Assembly: GCA_027366635.1 (NCBI GenBank)
Contig: DAHXNE010000088.1
Span: 1-42,176, forward strand
Origin: Gammaproteobacteria bacterium
GTDB taxonomy: Bacteria; Pseudomonadota; Gammaproteobacteria; Steroidobacterales; Steroidobacteraceae
Length of the DNA: 42,176 nucleotides
Direction of reading: 5' to 3'
This document shows positions 34,201 through 42,175 of this stretch, one piece after another. Numbering within the stretch: position 1 is the stretch's first letter; each line of letters opens with the position of its first letter. Under the pieces are notes generated by a model. That model was not told the DNA's origin, did not search any database, and saw only the letters and a list, made by a program, of their open reading frames with translations. A program made the translations under genes and the position numbers.

Positions 34201-34329
34201 TCGCCGCAGTACGCCGAAGCAAATTTCAACCCGAAAGTCGGCCCATCGCTACCGCCGCAGTATGTGACCAATGGGCCAATCTACGGCGAGCCGCTGACTC
34301 TGAAGCTCACGATGGGCATCAGTTGGTAG
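31285..34329 (+). CDS. TonB-dependent receptor with carboxypeptidase-regulatory-like N-domain
   Basis: A 1014-residue outer-membrane TonB-dependent receptor of the large OmpA/Oar-like, oligosaccharide-importing type. GGAGG lies eight bases before the ATG. The signal peptide ends near AHA-Q at residue 35. Residues about 38-100 form a small beta-sandwich regulatory domain (GIKVIATNIATGERRVTTAT, NGDYFLIALPAGRYRV). The plug follows (VDVRTQAVGGIVTHRMIETV, YADILPGVTFTYNDG, FRGGTQESENDNVYIGGMPM, SSAIIVAQTKSGTNHFHG), then the barrel, ending in KLTMGISW with the terminal aromatic residue expected for outer-membrane insertion. It is visibly less GC-rich than regions A-E, consistent with transfer. Downstream halogenase remnants and glycosidases suggest a plant or microbial polysaccharide as ligand. 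Confidence 0.9.
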   Translation: MQKFSKRRRNPIASIVVSTLAACVGALAAQAAHAQMASATLQGTAPPGIKVIATNIATGERRVTTATKNGDYFLIALPAGRYRVRAGTQVQELTLSVASTVVFDFTKTNLRAAELRQITITGHRLVDVRTQAVGGIVTHRMIETVPEITRNFLGYADILPGVTFTYNDGNTSFRGGTQESENDNVYIGGMPMTNFIQGGIAGQSGPSKNPNLGDPGNPFPQSAIASYRVINSNYSAQYAQASSAIIVAQTKSGTNHFHGSSYVSFTNQNLQAETPAEEYATTPGDPKPAGAEDLDYGVSLGGPIVKNKAHFFFAYEHKYLTLPNTVYPSTGNGIPTEAQLQSLLPADVWSQFGPSENPFHENLLFGKIDYEPDDNDRLTLTDLYRTENYINGAAGQTAASSSNVQESRFNQVGLSWLHASSGWTNQLRVAYESSDRMPLPSTTTPERTYQWFGQGLNATLINVDGQSPYAEFKNQQKVLSVYDNVTLPGLHFFGTHTIKFGVSFQGTKLSYEDAGQGEDIYYAVDSTGTYSTPYQVTYTDLYPGGKQVVGSSNNDLLGAYFQDDWAINKHLTIDLGVRDDWQDDPLYQNFVVPQQIVADIYGPYSPGSSETYAQALALGGVNIGDYIGNGHNRPSSNNIAPRLGFSYDIEGNGRYVIFGGYAKAYDFNNFDLMSLETTKAALAEPTMDFYGGGYTVNNCLTAADASPTCVAWNPAYENLANLQKLTTTPYGEIDLINNHIKTPYSNQFSLGFRTRLGAWNASITLSEIDSYDRMVGELGNRTATGAYYVVNNGSISPDFGGIPGTTGNLVLWNNGGRDTDKQVLVFLQKPYTRRSGWSATVAYTYSDAYQNDYYSYFTNNTYLFDLPKASMYPMIPSSEIPKNRVVFTGSIDGPWGIIYGGKLTLATPIGFGGAEPCPTTLQQCHQLDFPVTGFPTATWGETNLDLQATKYFNLHVYDSRGYVRVAVFNVFNSPQYAEANFNPKVGPSLPPQYVTNGPIYGEPLTLKLTMGISW

Positions 34330-34367
34330 CGAGCCGAGCGGTGGCGTAGCGGAGCGTTGCGTGCCGG

Positions 34368-35508
34368 ATGAAAGAGAATGGCATTCCCCGCATGGCAATC
34401 GTCGGCGGCGGTACGGCCAGCTGGATGACGGCGAGCATGCTGCGACGGTTGCTCTATCCCGAATTCTCGATCACTGTGGGTGAGTTCGAGGAGGTCGACA
34501 TCATCGGCGTGGCAGAGGCAAGCATTCCCCCATTCCATACGTACAATGCGCATCTCGGGTTTGACGGGCGGGAGTTCGTGCGCGCAACTCAGGCGACTTT
34601 CAGGCTCGGCATCGAGGTCCAGGAGTGGGCCGGGCCGGGGGATTTCTATACCAATGGCTTCGGCCCGCTCGGCTTGGATTTGGAAGAACAGCCCTTGCGT
34701 CAGTACTGGACGGGGGCGCTGGACCTGGCCGTGACCAAGGATCTCGGCGTGTGTTGCTTCAATGCCCACACGGCCCGAAAGGGAGGAGTCATGCCGACCC
34801 TGGTTGACGCACCTAGGAATACAGCGCTGGAGGATATCCTCTACGCGTGCCACTGCGATGCGGCGCTCTGCGCCCGTTATTTGCGTCGGTTAGGGAGGCA
34901 GAAGGGACGCGCCGCACCGACGGGCGGATGGTCTTGGGGGGAGTTCTTCGTCGACTGCTCGAGGTTCCGCGGTGGGCTTATCGAGCAGTGCCGGCATGCC
35001 AGGTGCGACGACTGGTGGAATTGGCGGCCGTGCGGTCGTGCGGTCGTGCGTGGGCGGTGCCGTGCGAGCGCGTTACGTCGCCCGTGCCGTATACCCGCGC
35101 GACGGCGCGGCCGTCTGAAAGGCGGTGGCGCATTCCGCTGCACAATCGCGTGGGCAGTGGGGACGTATTTTCGAGTCTCCCTATGAGCGAGGACGGGACC
35201 GCAGCGGTGCTGCTCGAGAACGTCGAAGGCCTGCCGCTCCGTGAGCCGGAGTTCATGGCGTTTCACGGTGGCAAGCGCCAGCGTGCCTGGGTCCAAAATA
35301 TCGTGGCTATTGGACGTCTCGCCAGGGTTCCTCGAGCCCCTGGAGTCGAGCGCAATTCACTTGGGGCACACGGCGATCGCGAGGCTGTTAGTGCTGTTTC
35401 CGGAGCGGCACTGCAGTGCTACGCTTCAACAGCGCTGCGACGCGCACATCGATGAGGAGTTCACCGGGGTGCGGGACTTCCTCATCCTGCACTGCCACGC
35501 AATGCGGC
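34368..35508 (+). pseudogene. Flavin-dependent tryptophan-halogenase-like gene, multiply disrupted
   Basis: The first frame has the FAD-binding IVGGGTASWMTASML and GVAEASIPPFHTYNAHLGFD of tryptophan-halogenase-family proteins, which often accompany TonB receptors in carbohydrate loci. The family sequence continues only by changing frame: EGTRRTDGRMV (frame 2, about 34890), FFVDCSRFRGGLIEQ (frame 1, about 34945), AVPCERV and WRIPLHNRVGSGDVFSS (frame 2, after an 8-base duplication), then GFLEPLESSAIHLG and RDFLILHCHA (frame 1, after about 35320). About 30 internal codons seem missing near 34935, and the C-terminal part of the family is gone after about 35505, where a GH39 tail begins. At least four lesions make it non-functional. 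Confidence 0.85.
35031..35046 (+). repeat. 8-base tandem duplication inside the halogenase pseudogene
   Basis: TGCGGTCG occurs twice in tandem. Removing one copy restores the family reading WRPCGRAWAVPCERV across the junction, so this duplication is the exact cause of one frameshift. Confidence 0.9.
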
Positions 35509-35827
35509 GCGCTGGAGATCGCGCTGGGGAATACCCTCGATCCGGGGGTGAAGGGTCGGGCCAAGACAATACGCCTGGAGATGAGCGGCGTTCCGGTCAA
35601 TGCGCCAGTGGCCATCCGGCGAGTGGATCGCAGTTACGGCAACGTATCGCCTGTGTATCGGGTAACGGGCAGCCCCCCGTTACCCGGCGCCACAGCAGGT
35701 CGCCGCCATGAATGCGCCCACGGCTGTGTCCGCGCCACGGAATGTTCACTGGCGCGTGGGAGCGTTGCAGTTGCCGTTGCGAGCAAATACGCTGCTTTTG
35801 GTGCGCATCGTGGATCCTCGAGGGTGA
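35509..35827 (+). pseudogene. C-terminal relic of a second GH39-like glycosidase
   Basis: Directly after the halogenase remnant the translation becomes ALEIALGN, TIRLEMSGVPVNAPVAIRRV, DRSYGNVSPVYRVTGSP, then after a +1 shift in a run of six C (35673-35678) RYPAPQQVAAMNAPTAVSAP and GALQLPLRANTLLLVRIVDP, ending at a TGA. This aligns with the end of the intact GH39 gene at 38183-39829 (IVIALWNY, FRISVHAF, RVDDRHSDVLQAFNAMGRPR, WPTRQQIAVLQ, GGQITVRVPQHGLFLLLLD). It is the last 100 or so codons of a lost paralogue whose catalytic domain was deleted. Confidence 0.8.
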
Positions 35828-36093
35828 AGGGCTGGTGAGGCGGGTCGACGAGAGATCGGGCGTTTTCGCACCATCGGTGCGGATGGCAAATCCAGAATCG
35901 TGGTTCTCCTGGCCCGTGATCGGTGCAGGAGTGCGTTGCGAGCTGCGCCGCTGCGGCGTTCTGGTCTGCATGAGACATGCGGCCAACGGCCACTGCGGCG
36001 CCAACGACATGGAATTGCAAGGCTTTCGAGAGCAAGAGCTTTCCGCGTCGCGTGCTGCCTGCGGGCTCGTATGATCTCGATCAGGAGACCGGT
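35828..36093. other. Gap before the six-hairpin glycosidase gene
   Basis: No recognisable gene. The frame of the next gene is open back to 35977, but its upstream part lacks a start with a good ribosome-binding site. Probably decayed sequence left with the GH39 relic. Confidence 0.5.
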
Positions 36094-38178
36094 ATGACTT
36101 CATGCATAAGAGCAACCGCCGAGCGCGCGACGGCAGCCGCCGTAGTGGGCCGGACGGTGAACCCGGTGGTGCCGGCTCTGCTGCTGGCGCTGATTGCATT
36201 ACTATTAGTAATGTTGCCGGCGGAGGGTTCATGCGCGCCGCCGGCGCCATCAGCAGGTATTCCTGTAAGGCTGCAGTCTGGCGCCGTCCTGGCTACGGGA
36301 AACAACTGGATCTCGCTTCCGGAGATCCGCGCGAATGACGGTGCGATCGTGAGCTTCAATGTTCTATCGATGCGAGAGCGTGGCCTGCTGCAGGTGCAGG
36401 GCTCGGGAAGCGTAAACTCCGGTCCCGGCGAGAAGTGGATTCCGGAGCGTAAGCGGGTCCCGGCCGTTGCGCCCTGGGTGACTGCCGGTGCAGGTTCGGG
36501 CAGCCTGCATATTTCCCATTGGCGCCTGATCGACTACTGGATACCGGTGGCCAGTGCCCATATCGGACCGGTGCGGATCACGATCACCTACGTCACCCCG
36601 CCCCACGACCGAGCGGCGTGGATCCGTATCGCGCTGGTGAATCGGGGCAAGACGATGCAGCCGGTCAAATTCGGCATAACTGCCCGCTGGGGCGGATTGG
36701 CCCGGGTGATTTACCATCCATCCATGATCATCGGACAGCGGCTGCAATCGGCGGCCCCGGCGTGGATTCCTCGTGTTCAGGTGTTCAACTTCGTGGAGAA
36801 CGACACCGTATTCGCTTGGGCGCTGGGACATCCGGACTGCGCGAGCGCGCACCACAGCGGCGATGTCTATACTGTCGGCTGCCAGCGCAGGCTCGCTCCG
36901 GGACAGCGGGCGGTTGCGAATTTCACGCTTGCTGTGGGTCTTGACAAAGACAGCGCCGAATACGCCGCGAACGTGCTGGATGCGCAATTGGCACATTGGG
37001 GCGCCGCGGCCATCCTTAACAGCGAACGACGCTGGCTCAAGCCGCGCCTGCGCACCACGGGCAATCCGCAACTCGACCTGTTCATGAACCGCAACTTGCT
37101 GTTCTCGTCGTTTTACGCGTGGGGAAGAACCCTTGACACCGAGCAATTCGTTGGAGTTACCTCGCGATCTCCCCGCTACTACGTGGCCGCGGCATACTGG
37201 GACCGCGATGCCATGCTGTGGAGTTTTCCGGCCGTGTTGGACACTGATGTCCGGCGCGCGCGTCGCGCCTTGAACTACGCGCTCACCATTCAGCTGCGCA
37301 ATGCCGGAACCCACAGCCGCTTCATCGATGGTGTGGTACTGGAGCCCGGCTATGAGCTTGACGAGAATGCCGCGCCGATAATTGCCCTATTCGAGTATTG
37401 GCGGAAAACCCACGACAGCGCCTACGTGCGCGAGCATCGCAAAGCATTGGCAGTGCTGCTGCGGAAGCTGGCCGCGCATCGAGGCCTGGCAGGGTTGTAC
37501 TGGACGGAGCAAGACTCCCAGGACGAGTTCCGTCGCTGGCCGTATGAGACCTACGATAACGCGCTGGTCTGGCGGGCGCTGCTCGATGCGGCCGCGCTGT
37601 ATCGGGCCATCGGACAGCCGATCGTCGGGCAGCGGCTCGAGGCGCAAGCGAAACGACTGCGCGGGGCGATCATGCAGCACCTCGTGGCAACGGGGGCGCC
37701 TGGTATGAGAAAGCCGATATTCGCTTTTGGATGGAATGGCAAGCGTTACAAATTCGACAACGTTCCCCCCGGATCGGTACTAAGGCTGCCGGCGCTAGGA
37801 TTCGTCGGGCAGAATAATCCCGTGTTTCGCCGCACCTATCGCTGGCTCCACTCGAAATATTTCCCGTACTCAAATCTGGGCAAGCCGTACGGACTGCCGG
37901 GTAGCTATCGGCTGCCGTACACAACATCCTGGTCGATCGCCGATGAATTGCAATTGCGCGCAGGGCGCAAGCAGGCGCTGAAGATCCTGCTGGCGAGCCC
38001 GTGGGATGGCGGGATCGTTTCCGAACAGTTAAGTCCGGAGACCGACGCAAGCGTCGGGGGAGGTGGTGGTTTCGCCACTGCGGCGGGATATCTGGCGTCT
38101 ACGGTCTGTCAGCTGTATTGCCTGCCGCGATCCAGGAAGTCGTCGGCGGTTAACGGGTCAGTCAGTGAAAGGCGGTGA
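36094..38178 (+). CDS. Exported six-hairpin (alpha/alpha)6 glycoside hydrolase, debranching-enzyme-like
   Basis: A 694-residue protein. AGGAG precedes the ATG at 36094, which opens a long hydrophobic export signal (core near residues 24-44, LLLALIALLLVMLPAEG). Residues about 50-330 look like an all-beta N-domain. From about residue 345 comes a helical-barrel domain resembling glycogen-debranching and related six-hairpin glycosidases: GNPQLDLFMNRNLLFSSFYA, YYVAAAYWDRDAMLW, LEPGYELDENAAPIIALFEY, YWTEQDSQDEF, YETYDNALVWRALLDAA and YTTSWSIADELQLRAG. The acidic residues in YWDRDAM and TEQDSQDE are candidate catalytic or binding residues. It ends four bases before the GH39 gene, so they are one operon. 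The exact GH family and linkage cannot be fixed from sequence alone. Confidence 0.75.
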   Translation: MTSCIRATAERATAAAVVGRTVNPVVPALLLALIALLLVMLPAEGSCAPPAPSAGIPVRLQSGAVLATGNNWISLPEIRANDGAIVSFNVLSMRERGLLQVQGSGSVNSGPGEKWIPERKRVPAVAPWVTAGAGSGSLHISHWRLIDYWIPVASAHIGPVRITITYVTPPHDRAAWIRIALVNRGKTMQPVKFGITARWGGLARVIYHPSMIIGQRLQSAAPAWIPRVQVFNFVENDTVFAWALGHPDCASAHHSGDVYTVGCQRRLAPGQRAVANFTLAVGLDKDSAEYAANVLDAQLAHWGAAAILNSERRWLKPRLRTTGNPQLDLFMNRNLLFSSFYAWGRTLDTEQFVGVTSRSPRYYVAAAYWDRDAMLWSFPAVLDTDVRRARRALNYALTIQLRNAGTHSRFIDGVVLEPGYELDENAAPIIALFEYWRKTHDSAYVREHRKALAVLLRKLAAHRGLAGLYWTEQDSQDEFRRWPYETYDNALVWRALLDAAALYRAIGQPIVGQRLEAQAKRLRGAIMQHLVATGAPGMRKPIFAFGWNGKRYKFDNVPPGSVLRLPALGFVGQNNPVFRRTYRWLHSKYFPYSNLGKPYGLPGSYRLPYTTSWSIADELQLRAGRKQALKILLASPWDGGIVSEQLSPETDASVGGGGGFATAAGYLASTVCQLYCLPRSRKSSAVNGSVSERR

Positions 38179-38182
38179 TGGT

Positions 38183-39829
38183 ATGTCCAGCATGAGGAGA
38201 CAATGCACGACGTTCTACGGGGTCTTCGGACTGGTGTCCTCGCTGCTTGTGGTGTCGATCTGCCAGAGGCCCGTGCACGCCGCCGCTGCGGCCGGACTCG
38301 GTTCCGCAGTACCGGTGGAACGCCTGGTGATTGATGCCCGCGCAGCAGGTCGGCCGTTCCCGCACTTCTGGGACCACATGTTCGGTTCAGGCCGCGCCGT
38401 GCTCGTCTTGCGCGCAAATTATCAGCATGATCTGACGATGATGAAAGCATCGACCGGGATCCGCTTTGTGCGCTTTCATGGCTTACTGGACCGCGGCGTG
38501 GGACTGACGGGAAGGCACACTGCGGCGTTCTACAACCGATATGCCGCCGACTCCCATGGCGCTCGGGCGAGGGCGCCGTACAATTTCTCGTATGTCGACC
38601 AAATCATGGATGCGCTGCTTGCGCATGGGGTGCGTCCGTACGTGGAGCTGGATTTCATGCCGCCGGCGCTCGCGCGAAATCCGAAATTGGTGCAGTCGTT
38701 CTGGTATCACCCAGTCGTTTCCCCGCCGCGCAGCTATGCGCAATGGGACGACATGATCAAGGCGCTGGCGCGTAACTTTATCGCGCAGTACGGCATCAAC
38801 GAAGTCGCCAAGTGGTATTTCGAGGTCTGGAATGAGCCAAATTTGAGTTTTTGGGGCGGCGTTCCGAAGCAGCGCAGTTACTTTACGCTGTATGATCACA
38901 CCGCCCGTGCACTGAAGAGCGTCAGCAAACGCTTGCGCGTGGGCGGCCCGGCAACGGCCCAGGCCGCGTGGGTAAGTGCTTTTTTGCGCCACGCCGCCAG
39001 GGCGCACGTGCCGGTGGATTTCGTAAGCACGCACGTCTACGGCAACGACACGGCGGAGAATGTGTTCGGCAAGCACGAGAAAATATCCCGCCGCACGATG
39101 GTCTGCCGCGCGGTACGGAAGGTTCACGACGAAATCGCGCGTTCGCCGTTTCCGCATCTGCCGCTGATTCTATCCGAATTCAACGCCAGCTACAGCAACG
39201 AACCGGATGTAACCGACACGCCCTACATGGGACCGTGGATCGCGAGCACCATCCGCCAGTGCGACGGACTGGTGCAGATGATGAGTTATTGGGCATTCTC
39301 GGATGTATTCGAGGAGCAAGGAGTAATCCGCAAACCGTTCTATGGCGGGTTCGGACTGATTGCCGAAGACAACATCCCGAAGCCAGCGTTCAACGCGTTC
39401 GCATTGCTGCATCGACTTGGACATGTGCGTCTGATGCCGAACGTCAGATCGGCGCTGGTTACTAGGCGGAGGGATGGGTCGATCGTAATAGCGCTGTGGA
39501 ACTACTCACCGCCGGACGGTAGCGGGCCTAAGTACACGCCGCCACCTGTGCGCCGGTCCTCTCGCGTGTTCCGGATTTCTGTGCATGCGTTCCCGGCGCG
39601 CGCGCGAGGATTTCTGTGGCGCGTCGATGATCGTCACAGTGATGTGCTGCAAGCCTTCAATGCGATGGGCCGCCCGCGGTGGCCGACGCGACAGCAGATA
39701 GCGGTGCTCCAGGCCGCGGGGCGGCTCGCGCCGGCGGAGCCGGTGCGGCTCACCGGCGGGCAGATAACGGTCAGGGTGCCGCAGCACGGCTTGTTTCTGC
39801 TGCTCCTGGATGGGCCGCAGGGTGGATGA
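38183..39829 (+). CDS. Exported GH39-family beta-xylosidase-like glycosidase
   Basis: A 548-residue secreted or periplasmic glycosidase. The signal peptide ends near VHA-A at about residue 34. The TIM barrel carries the GH39 pair: acid/base E218 in FEVWNEPNLSFWGG and nucleophile E332 in LILSEFNAS. Also visible are RFVRFHGLLDRG, VRPYVELDFMPPAL and DFVSTHVYGND, then a C-terminal beta-sandwich (VIALWNYSPPDGSG, RVDDRHSDVLQAFNAMGRP, GGQITVRVPQHGLFLLLLD). The length is normal. A chance alternative start is the ATG three codons later. The previous gene's stop is four bases upstream. A degraded paralogue of its C-terminus lies at 35509-35827. Likely removes xylose or a related unit from oligosaccharides imported by the TonB receptor. 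Confidence 0.88.
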   Translation: MSSMRRQCTTFYGVFGLVSSLLVVSICQRPVHAAAAAGLGSAVPVERLVIDARAAGRPFPHFWDHMFGSGRAVLVLRANYQHDLTMMKASTGIRFVRFHGLLDRGVGLTGRHTAAFYNRYAADSHGARARAPYNFSYVDQIMDALLAHGVRPYVELDFMPPALARNPKLVQSFWYHPVVSPPRSYAQWDDMIKALARNFIAQYGINEVAKWYFEVWNEPNLSFWGGVPKQRSYFTLYDHTARALKSVSKRLRVGGPATAQAAWVSAFLRHAARAHVPVDFVSTHVYGNDTAENVFGKHEKISRRTMVCRAVRKVHDEIARSPFPHLPLILSEFNASYSNEPDVTDTPYMGPWIASTIRQCDGLVQMMSYWAFSDVFEEQGVIRKPFYGGFGLIAEDNIPKPAFNAFALLHRLGHVRLMPNVRSALVTRRRDGSIVIALWNYSPPDGSGPKYTPPPVRRSSRVFRISVHAFPARARGFLWRVDDRHSDVLQAFNAMGRPRWPTRQQIAVLQAAGRLAPAEPVRLTGGQITVRVPQHGLFLLLLDGPQGG

Positions 39830-39910
39830 TGCCGGCGGCATCGGGACCCGGTGCGGCGCGCGGTTGCGGGGCGGGCGGCTGTGCCAGACGATGAACGGGC
39901 CGGGGCAGCG

Positions 39911-41677
39911 ATGAGAGTCAGGACCTCGCTGCTTGTGGCCGTCGCACTCGATGTGCTGACGGCGATCGCGGTGATCGCGTGGATACGCGTCACGTCGACG
40001 GAGCGTACCCAGGCGCGACAGCTGGTGGTCGAGGTGCGCCAGCTCGGCAGCCGGGCGAGCCGGCTGGCCGAGCGGGGAACGGGCCGGGCCATCCAGGCAA
40101 CGCGCGTGCCGCAGCAGCCCCTTGATCTCGCGCGGCTGCAAGCTCGGGGCGCGCTGAACGCGGTGGTCTCGCGCACGTGTCCGCCGGCCTTGATGTCGCA
40201 GGTGCTGCCGGACCCGATTTCGCCGCTGTCGCGCGGCTGCGTGCGCAATCTGGCGCGTCACCCGCGCCACATGTTTCGGGATATCGAGCGGCGCACATTC
40301 AACTTTTTCTGGCTGACCGCCAACCCGATCAGCGGATTGACGCCGGATCACTGGCCGTCACGCCACGGTCCCTCGAGCATCTCGGCCGTCGGTTTCGCAT
40401 TGACGGCGGATGTGATCGGAGCCTACCGCGGCTACGTCACCCGGCATGCCGCCGCGGCCAGAGTGTTGAAAGTTCTGTCGTTCCTGTGGAGCCTTCCGCA
40501 AGGGACCGGACGGCACAGAGACGCAGGCTATCATGGGTTTTTCTACCACTTTCTCGACATGCGCACGGGCCTGAGGTATCGCAACAGCGAACTGTCAACC
40601 ATGGATACCGCGCTGCTCATGGCCGGTGTTCTGACCGCCGGGCAGTACTTCGATCGCGACACGCCGACGGAACGGCGGATCCGTCGACTGGCCAAGCGAC
40701 TGTACGCGCGGGTCAATTGGCGTTGGGCGGCGCCGGGCACGGACGGTTTGGTCAGCATGGCATGGTATCCGCGCCGTGGCTTTTCCAAGTGGCAGTACCG
40801 TGGTTACGACGAAGCCTCGATCCTTTACGTCCTGGGCCTGGGCTCGCCCACGCACCCGTTGAGCAAGAATGCCTGGACGGCATGGAGCGCCACGGACAAG
40901 CGCCATCTGCGCAGCCTCGGCGGCCTGACGCTGCTGTCCTTCGGTCCGCAGTTCGGCTATCAGTACACCGCGGTGTGGGTCGATCTACGGGGGATCGCGG
41001 ATGCGTTCATGCGCTCCCAGGGAGAGACGTACTTTTTGAACGCCACGATTGCGACACTCGTGCAGCGCCGGTACGCGATCATCAATCCGAAGGGCTGGGC
41101 CGGCTACGGCCGCAACATCTGGGGTTTCACGGCCTGTGACGGGCCGGGATACGTGCGCGCCCCTTATCGCGGCCGGATGCGCCAGTTCTACGGCTATGCC
41201 GCGCGCGGCGTCACCAAAAACAGTGTCGACGACGGCACGATCGCGCCGACCGCGGTGATTGGCTCGCTGCTATTCGCTCCGCGGTACGTCACCGAGGCGA
41301 CGCAGGCGCTGCTGCGCCGATACGGCGACATGATCTACACCCGGTACGGATTTCTCGATTCCTTCAACCCCAGCTTCACCGATGCCAAGCTGGCTCGCGC
41401 TGGCCACGTCGTGCCGGGTCGCGGCTGGGTGGCCAGCGCGTTTCTCGGCATCGATCAGGGCCCGATCGTTGCCATGATCGAGAACGAGCGCAGCCACCTG
41501 CTTTGGCGTCTCATGCGTGGCAATCCCTACATCCGCACCGGGATGCTGCGCGCGGGATTCTCCGGCGGGTGGCTCAACCGGCACCGGGCGTCCCGGCGGC
41601 GCTCCGGAGCGGCCGTGCAAGAGGCTGGACTGACCGGCTGGCGCGAAGATGCGCGGGACTCCGATCGGCTGCGCTGA
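39911..41677 (+). CDS. Membrane-anchored or exported glucoamylase-like protein (PF10091, GH144-like)
   Basis: A 588-residue protein. The ATG at 39911 opens a hydrophobic segment (residues 5-26, TSLLVAVALDVLTAIAVIAW), then a linker predicted to be partly coiled (Arg/Gln/Glu-rich, residues 28-70). The catalytic-type domain starts near residue 120: DIERRTFNFFWLTANP, HGPSSISAVGFALTADVIGA, DAGYHGFFYHFLDM, STMDTALLMAGVLTAG, SMAWYPRRGFSKWQYRGYDE, GPQFGYQYTAVWVDLRG and GFTACDGPGYVRA. These are hallmarks of the PF10091 glycoamylase family, which includes GH144 beta-1,2-glucanases. The Glu in YDEASILYVL and Asp in TACDGPG are conserved candidates. The Arg-rich tail after about residue 555 is unlike the family. 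It closes the carbohydrate operon; a frame extension to 39851 lacks support. Confidence 0.78.
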   Translation: MRVRTSLLVAVALDVLTAIAVIAWIRVTSTERTQARQLVVEVRQLGSRASRLAERGTGRAIQATRVPQQPLDLARLQARGALNAVVSRTCPPALMSQVLPDPISPLSRGCVRNLARHPRHMFRDIERRTFNFFWLTANPISGLTPDHWPSRHGPSSISAVGFALTADVIGAYRGYVTRHAAAARVLKVLSFLWSLPQGTGRHRDAGYHGFFYHFLDMRTGLRYRNSELSTMDTALLMAGVLTAGQYFDRDTPTERRIRRLAKRLYARVNWRWAAPGTDGLVSMAWYPRRGFSKWQYRGYDEASILYVLGLGSPTHPLSKNAWTAWSATDKRHLRSLGGLTLLSFGPQFGYQYTAVWVDLRGIADAFMRSQGETYFLNATIATLVQRRYAIINPKGWAGYGRNIWGFTACDGPGYVRAPYRGRMRQFYGYAARGVTKNSVDDGTIAPTAVIGSLLFAPRYVTEATQALLRRYGDMIYTRYGFLDSFNPSFTDAKLARAGHVVPGRGWVASAFLGIDQGPIVAMIENERSHLLWRLMRGNPYIRTGMLRAGFSGGWLNRHRASRRRSGAAVQEAGLTGWREDARDSDRLR

Positions 41678-41773
41678 AGCTCCGGTGGCAGGCGCACCTG
41701 AGTGGGTGCGATCGGCAGTCGCTCCCCTGCGGCCGGAAGCAGACTGCAGGGTCTGATCACCACAACTGCGCGC

Positions 41774-41897
41774 AGGGTCGCGCCACGAGTCCTCGAATTG
41801 CTCGGGTGTGATGTTCTCGACTTCCGCAAGAATGCCCGATCCGGCGATTGATAGCTGAATGTTGATCGGCCCAAGCTCCGCTCTGATCGCGGCGCTT
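41774..41897 (-). pseudogene. Short-chain dehydrogenase/reductase relic
   Basis: The minus-strand frame reads AAIRAELGPINIQLSIAGSG, then ILAEVENITPEQFEDSWRDP. This follows the SDR pattern G-ID-LVNNAG--G--EEITPE-FE-SWRVN. NNAG has become SIAG and the frame soon departs from the family, so it is only a fragment. Identification by pattern memory; moderate certainty. Confidence 0.4.
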
Positions 41898-42106
41898 GCC
41901 GCTGTTTGGTGATGCGGCCTCGCTCGAAGGTCGCCTCAGAGCGCACCGAGGAGTGTTGGAATCGCCCGTCGCCCGTCCGAGCGTAGGGACGCCGGCAGCC
42001 GGTGGGTTGAATGGCGGGCGTTGCGGCGGCGGCTGTCAGTAATTTCCAATCCAGGTATGAGTCTGAGCGGGGTGGTTTCTGGGGTGGGCGACTGGGTTGA
42101 TCAATA

Positions 42107-42128
42107 GGGGGATTCTGGGGGGATTCTG
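42107..42128. repeat. 11-base tandem direct repeat
   Basis: GGGGGATTCTG occurs twice head to tail. No known function; the window ends too soon to see whether more copies follow. Confidence 0.6.
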
Positions 42129-42147
42129 CCTCAAGTCTTGATCTTCG

Positions 42148-42175
42148 GCTTCGATCTTTCGCTATCGATCGAAGC
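42148..42175. repeat. 9-base inverted repeat at the right edge
   Basis: GCTTCGATC (42148-42156) and GATCGAAGC (42167-42175) pair perfectly around a ten-base loop. It could be a hairpin terminator stem or part of a dispersed repeat; the right flank is outside the window. Confidence 0.5.
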
